Shown here: one piece after another, positions 5,445 through 8,971 of the stretch | Layout of the letters: each line of letters opens with the position of its first letter | Numbering within the stretch: the first letter of the stretch is position 1 | NCBI GenBank assembly: GCA_905216075.1 | Contig: CAJMSO010000062.1 | Location: 1 to 8,971, forward strand | From: an uncultured bacterium | GTDB lineage: Bacteria > Actinomycetota > Coriobacteriia > Coriobacteriales > Coriobacteriaceae | Length of the DNA: 8,971 bases | Reading direction: 5' to 3' | Made by a program: the position numbers and the translations under genes | Notes under the pieces: generated by a model | Told to the model about the DNA's origin: nothing | What the model saw: the letters and a program-made list of their open reading frames with translations, nothing else | The model's database searches: none

Positions 5445-6677
5445 CTAAGCTAGATCCCAAAACAGCTCGAACAGAACATTTCCATCGAGCCAGCCCAGGT
5501 GGGTCGGCGCCAGACGAGCTCGAACATGGCCCGCGACGACATCTGCCGAAGTAAAGGGTCCCTCATGGACCCCGAGCGTCTCAGGCACCCAAGTGGCAAG
5601 ACCCAATTCGAGCGCGCGATCGCAGGCAGCTGCCAGCTCATCGGCCGGGATGACACGAGCCGCGCGAACCAACAGGTCGGACGCGACACCGCGCGTCATG
5701 CGACAGGCGAGCATCAGGTCTTCGGCCGCAGCCTCGCGCTGCGACAGATATTCGGCCTCGAACGCCGTCGCGTCATCGTCGCGTTGCACCAGACGCACGC
5801 GGTGCGCATCGCCTCGAGAAGACACGCCGGGGAACAAACCTGCAAGACGGTCGAAATCCTCGGCGTCGAGCATGCCCGCGGCAGAACGACCCAGGCCCAG
5901 GTAGCCCCGTCCGGTCCAGTAGGCAATGTTATGGGCGCACTCATGGCCGTCGAGCGCATAGCTTGCCACCTCATAGGGGTGATAACCGGCCGCACCCAGA
6001 CGCTCACGCGCCACATCCATGCAGGCGGCCTGAAAATCCTCATCAGGCTCAAGCGACTCGTCGCGGCACGCCATGCGATAAAGGGGCGTCCCCTCCTCGA
6101 GCGTAAGCGGGTAGACCGACACATGATGTGGAGCCGCCGCGAGCACGCCATCGAGCGTGCGCTTCCAACTCGATGCGGTTTGCCCGGGAAGTCCGCACAT
6201 AAGGTCGCACGACACGTCAAGCCCAGCGTTCTTGACCGTCGCGATGGCAGCGAGCGCCCGATCGGCATCGTGAATACGGCCGATGGCAGTAAGTTCGGTG
6301 TTATCGAGCGTTTGCACGCCCAGAGAGACGCGCGTGACACCCACCCCGGCAAGCGCAGTGGCAAGCTCTGCGGTCAGCGATTCGGGATTGGCCTCGCAGG
6401 TAAACTCAACAGGCTTGCACCACGCAGAGATACGCCGGGCAAATTCTACCAAACGCTCCCCCGCCAGCGACGGCGTGCCGCCGCCAACATAGACGGTGCG
6501 GATCTGTGCAAGCGCGCCTGCGTCGCCAAAAGCATCGAGGCGCGCATACAACTGCTCAAAATAGGTATCGAGCGCAACGCTCATGTTGCACGGAGCAAAA
6601 CTGCGTGAGTCAAAGTCACAGTACCGGCATTTTTGGGCGCAAAACGGCACATGCACGTACAGCGCGGTAACGGCCAC
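5445..6677 (-). CDS. hemW: Radical SAM heme chaperone HemW (HemN-like)
   Basis: HemW is a radical SAM-family protein that binds heme and is thought to deliver it to target proteins. It was often misannotated as oxygen-independent coproporphyrinogen III oxidase. The 410-residue protein has the motif CAQKCRYCDF at 13-22, i.e. CxxxCxxCxF with Phe22 where true HemN oxidases have a fourth cysteine. Other motifs are GGGTPS at 65-70 (SAM binding) and HNIAYW at 249-254, the HNxxYW motif typical of HemW and linked to heme binding. GLGRSA follows at 261-266, then the HemN C-terminal domain. Length is normal. The GTG start at 6677 is 2 nt after the dusB stop, with GGAGG 7 nt upstream inside dusB. It is followed by 58 nt and the membrane-anchored J-protein gene. 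HemW is preferred over HemN on both motifs. Confidence 0.94.
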   Translation of the reverse strand: MAVTALYVHVPFCAQKCRYCDFDSRSFAPCNMSVALDTYFEQLYARLDAFGDAGALAQIRTVYVGGGTPSLAGERLVEFARRISAWCKPVEFTCEANPESLTAELATALAGVGVTRVSLGVQTLDNTELTAIGRIHDADRALAAIATVKNAGLDVSCDLMCGLPGQTASSWKRTLDGVLAAAPHHVSVYPLTLEEGTPLYRMACRDESLEPDEDFQAACMDVARERLGAAGYHPYEVASYALDGHECAHNIAYWTGRGYLGLGRSAAGMLDAEDFDRLAGLFPGVSSRGDAHRVRLVQRDDDATAFEAEYLSQREAAAEDLMLACRMTRGVASDLLVRAARVIPADELAAACDRALELGLATWVPETLGVHEGPFTSADVVAGHVRARLAPTHLGWLDGNVLFELFWDLA

Positions 6678-6679
6678 CG

Positions 6680-7723
6680 TTAGGCCTCCAACGGATGAGC
6701 GGGCACCGACTCGCCGGCGGCAAGTGCGGCCTCACAGGCCACCACATCGTGCTCGATATCATCGACCAGTGCCATGAACTCCTCGTATGTGGAGCAACGC
6801 ACCACCTGAGCGCGCCAGGCGGCAGCATGGGGCATGCCCTTTAGATACCAGCTTGCGTACGTGCGGGCACGCGACATGAGCGGCAACAGCTCGTGCGTGA
6901 GCGTCAGGTGCTCGCGCAGGGCATCCAGGCGCTCAACCGAGGAGCGAGAAGGAACCGGCGTGCCATCGAGTGCAAGGGCTCGGGCATCGCCGAACACCCA
7001 TGGATTGCCGTAGATGCCGCGCGCGATAAACACCGCGCTGGCACCCGAGCTTTGCAGATGCTCAGCAGCGTCCTCTGCCGAGAACACATCGCCCGAACCG
7101 ATAACGGGAATCTCGACGGCGTCGGCCACCTCATCGACGACCGACCAATCGGCCTGCCCTGTGTAGAGCTGCGTGGCGCAACGACCATGCACGGCGACTG
7201 CGGCAGCCCCTGCGCCCTCAAGCATCTGGGCAAACGTCGCGGCATTACGGTCCTCGGCATAAAAGCCCTTGCGGATCTTGACGGTCACGGGCACATGCGC
7301 CGCGCCCACCGTCGCCTCGACGATCTTCTCCGCCAGGTCGGGCGTGCGCATGAGCGCCGAGCCCTCGCCCTTGGTGACGACCTTGCGAGCCGGGCAGGCC
7401 ATGTTGATATCGATCAGCGACACGCGATCGCCCACACGCTCCTCGACGGCAGCAACAGCGCTCGCAAACTGATCGGGCTTGGAGCCAAAGAGCTGCACGC
7501 AAATCTGCTGCTCCTCGTCGGCCGGTAGCACCAGGCGCCAGGTCTTGTTGCTGGCATAGGCAAGGCCCGCCACGCTCACCATCTCGCTGTAGGCAAGGTC
7601 GGCACCGCGGCGGCGGCACATGATGCGGTAGGCGGGGTCGGTCACGCCCGCCATGGGAGCCATAAGGAACGGCTGCTCGGCATAGGCGCCCAGCAGCCGC
7701 TTGCTGTATTCAGAAAGCGCCAT
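6680..7723 (-). CDS. dusB: tRNA-dihydrouridine synthase, DusB-like
   Basis: An FMN- and NADPH-dependent enzyme that reduces specific uridines in the tRNA D-loop to dihydrouridine. The 347-residue protein has the Dus TIM-barrel opening LMAPMAGVTDPAYR at 20-33, the region SEMVS at 46-50, and the active-site stretch DINMACPARKVVTKGEGSAL with Cys110 as the catalytic cysteine. The FMN-binding parts TVKIRKGF, AVHGR, IGSGDVFS and ARGIYGNPW follow, then the C-terminal helical domain. GSGD appears where many family members have GNGD. The DusB subgroup is inferred from the NMACPARKVV and GIYGNPW patterns; actinobacterial Dus proteins are similar. The ATG at 7723 is 4 nt after the lepA stop with only a weak purine-rich site (GTAGG) before it. 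The stop is 2 nt before hemW. It is likely in one transcript with lepA and hemW. Confidence 0.94.
   Translation of the reverse strand: MALSEYSKRLLGAYAEQPFLMAPMAGVTDPAYRIMCRRRGADLAYSEMVSVAGLAYASNKTWRLVLPADEEQQICVQLFGSKPDQFASAVAAVEERVGDRVSLIDINMACPARKVVTKGEGSALMRTPDLAEKIVEATVGAAHVPVTVKIRKGFYAEDRNAATFAQMLEGAGAAAVAVHGRCATQLYTGQADWSVVDEVADAVEIPVIGSGDVFSAEDAAEHLQSSGASAVFIARGIYGNPWVFGDARALALDGTPVPSRSSVERLDALREHLTLTHELLPLMSRARTYASWYLKGMPHAAAWRAQVVRCSTYEEFMALVDDIEHDVVACEAALAAGESVPAHPLEA
6685..6689 (-). promoter_or_regulatory. Ribosome binding site that decides the GTG start of hemW
   Basis: GGAGG on the minus strand, in the last codons of dusB and 7 nt before the GTG at 6677-6675. It supports this non-ATG start and tight coupling with dusB. 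Confidence 0.6.
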
Positions 7724-7727
7724 AGAC

Positions 7728-8971
7728 CTACTCGTCCACCTTGAGGATAGCCATAAAGGCCTCCTGCGGGACCTCGACCGATCCGATGGCCTTCATGCGC
7801 TTCTTGCCCTCTTTCTGCTTCTCGAGCAGCTTGCGCTTACGCGAGATATCGCCGCCGTAGCACTTAGCAAGCACGTCCTTGCGACGCGCCTTGACGGTGG
7901 AGCGGGCAATGATCTTATTGCCGATAGCACCCTGGATGGGCACCTCGAACAGCTGACGCGGGATGATCTCCTTAAGCTTGTCGCACAGGCCACGGGCCAG
8001 ACCATAGGCCTTGTCCTTGTGGACGATAAACGACAGCGCGTCCACCTCGTCGCCCGAAAGCAAGATATCGAGCTTAACGAGCTCGGAGGGACGGTACTCG
8101 TTGAACTCGTAGTCGAGCGAGGCATAGCCCTTGGTACGGCTCTTGAGCTGGTCAAAGAAGTCCAAGATGAGCTCGGCAAGCGGCATATCAAAGCGCATCT
8201 CGACCGACTTGCTCGTGAGATGGATCATGTCGGTAGTAATGCCGCGGTGCTCGATGGCGAGCTGCATGACGGCGCCCGTGTACTCGGGCGGGCAGATGAT
8301 CTTTGCCTTGAGGTAGGGCTCCTCGATACGCTCGATGCGCGTAGCCTCGGGCAGATCCTGCGGGCTGCGGACATCAATCATCTCGCCGTCAGTCTTGTAG
8401 ACGTGATAGTCCACCGAAGGGCTCGTGGCAATCAGGTCCAGGTTGAACTCGCGCTCCAGGCGCTCCTTGACGACCTCCATATGCAGCAGGCCCAAGAAGC
8501 CAACGCGGAAACCAAAGCCGAGCGCCACCGAAGTCTCGGGCTCCCACACCAACGACGGGTCGTTGACGTGGAGCTTATCGAGTGCGTCACGCAGGTTCTC
8601 GTAGTCCTTGTTATCGATCGGGAACAGGCCCGTATAGACCATGGGCTTGGCCTCGCGGTAACCCGGAAGCGGCTCGGGGCAGGGATTCGACGCCCACGTG
8701 AGGGTATCGCCCACGCGAACGGCTTCGGGGTCCTTCAGGCCCGTGACCACATATCCGACCTCGCCGACCGTCAGCGCGTCGACCGGCGTCTCGGCGGGAC
8801 ACTTGACGCCCACGCCATCGACCAAAAAGTCGCCCTTTGCCTGCATCATGCGCAAGGTATCGCCCTTTTTGATGGAGCCGTCAAAGATGCGCACCGTGGC
8901 GACGACGCCACGATACTCGTCGAAGTATGAATCCAGAATGAGTGCCTTGAGCGGCGCATTCGCATCGCCCT
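7728..8971 (-). CDS. lepA: Elongation factor 4 (LepA), 5' end cut off by window edge
   Basis: LepA/EF4 is a translational GTPase that binds the ribosome and affects initiation and back-translocation. The last 413 residues are visible of a protein usually near 600, so the GTPase domain with its G motifs lies outside the window. The visible part starts with GDANAPLKALILDSYFDEYR, the start of domain II, and continues through VATVRIFDG and the domain III and V regions (VGFLGLLHMEVVKERLEREF is the EF-G-like domain III segment). It ends with the LepA-specific C-terminal domain: STVKARRKDVLAKCYGGDIS, then KRKLLEKQKEGKKRMK, then VEVPQEAFMAIL near the end. This tail separates it from EF-G and BipA. 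The frame is intact to the window edge; the GTG at 8894 is internal, not a start. The stop is 4 nt before dusB. Confidence 0.97.
   Translation of the reverse strand, partial: GDANAPLKALILDSYFDEYRGVVATVRIFDGSIKKGDTLRMMQAKGDFLVDGVGVKCPAETPVDALTVGEVGYVVTGLKDPEAVRVGDTLTWASNPCPEPLPGYREAKPMVYTGLFPIDNKDYENLRDALDKLHVNDPSLVWEPETSVALGFGFRVGFLGLLHMEVVKERLEREFNLDLIATSPSVDYHVYKTDGEMIDVRSPQDLPEATRIERIEEPYLKAKIICPPEYTGAVMQLAIEHRGITTDMIHLTSKSVEMRFDMPLAELILDFFDQLKSRTKGYASLDYEFNEYRPSELVKLDILLSGDEVDALSFIVHKDKAYGLARGLCDKLKEIIPRQLFEVPIQGAIGNKIIARSTVKARRKDVLAKCYGGDISRKRKLLEKQKEGKKRMKAIGSVEVPQEAFMAILKVDE

Noticed and set aside
4280..5554. A 424-codon open frame on the plus strand, opposite the membrane J-protein gene.
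   Set aside because: Low-complexity Ala/Gly/Thr-rich translation without a domain; it mirrors the codon pattern of the true minus-strand gene.
5499..6608. A 369-codon open frame on the plus strand, opposite hemW.
   Set aside because: Antisense shadow of a gene with intact family motifs; no independent start signal or domain.
7701..8930. A 409-codon open frame on the plus strand, opposite lepA.
   Set aside because: lepA is certain on the minus strand. The plus-strand translation is Asp/Leu/His-rich with no family match that I recognise.

Overview
The window is a compact, single-direction gene cluster. All nine genes lie on the minus strand, so transcription runs from position 8971 down to 1. 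The order is lepA (5' end cut by the window edge), dusB, hemW, a membrane-anchored DnaJ-like gene, a canonical dnaJ, mtaB, phoH, ybeY and dgkA (3' end cut off). The DNA is GC-rich, with GTG and TTG starts and strong Shine-Dalgarno sequences. The order lepA-hemW-dnaJ-mtaB-phoH-ybeY-dgkA resembles the conserved heat-shock and translation neighbourhood of Gram-positive bacteria. High GC plus a small Gram-positive-type DgkA points to a high-GC Gram-positive, perhaps a Coriobacteriia member such as Collinsella. That placement is an inference from style and gene order, not proven by any marker here.

Right third (5445-8971): translation factor EF4/LepA is followed after 4 nt by the tRNA-dihydrouridine synthase DusB, then after 2 nt by the heme chaperone-like radical SAM protein HemW. 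Tight spacing implies one transcript.

Middle (3053-5386): two different J-domain genes lie in tandem. The downstream one (3053-4201) is a complete type I DnaJ. The upstream one (4283-5386) has a J domain, a G/F-rich linker and a zinc region with one zinc-ligand cysteine replaced by Trp. It loses the second client-binding domain and ends instead in about 90 hydrophobic residues that look like three membrane segments. This is the most unusual gene of the window. It sits where hrcA is often found in related clusters. The only sizeable gaps are 58 nt (before it) and 81 nt (after it). The second may carry a weak promoter for the canonical dnaJ.

Left third (1-3043): the tRNA methylthiotransferase MtaB, the PhoH-type ATPase, the rRNA endonuclease YbeY and the lipid kinase DgkA overlap or nearly touch (20-nt overlap, 4-nt TTGA overlap, 9-nt gaps in which the stop codon is part of the next gene's Shine-Dalgarno). 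This suggests translational coupling.

The gene set joins ribosome function (LepA, YbeY), tRNA modification (DusB, MtaB), protein folding (two J proteins), cofactor handling (HemW) and envelope lipid recycling (DgkA). No RNA gene, mobile element, CRISPR array or convincing terminator was seen, and no gene-free stretch exceeds 81 nt.
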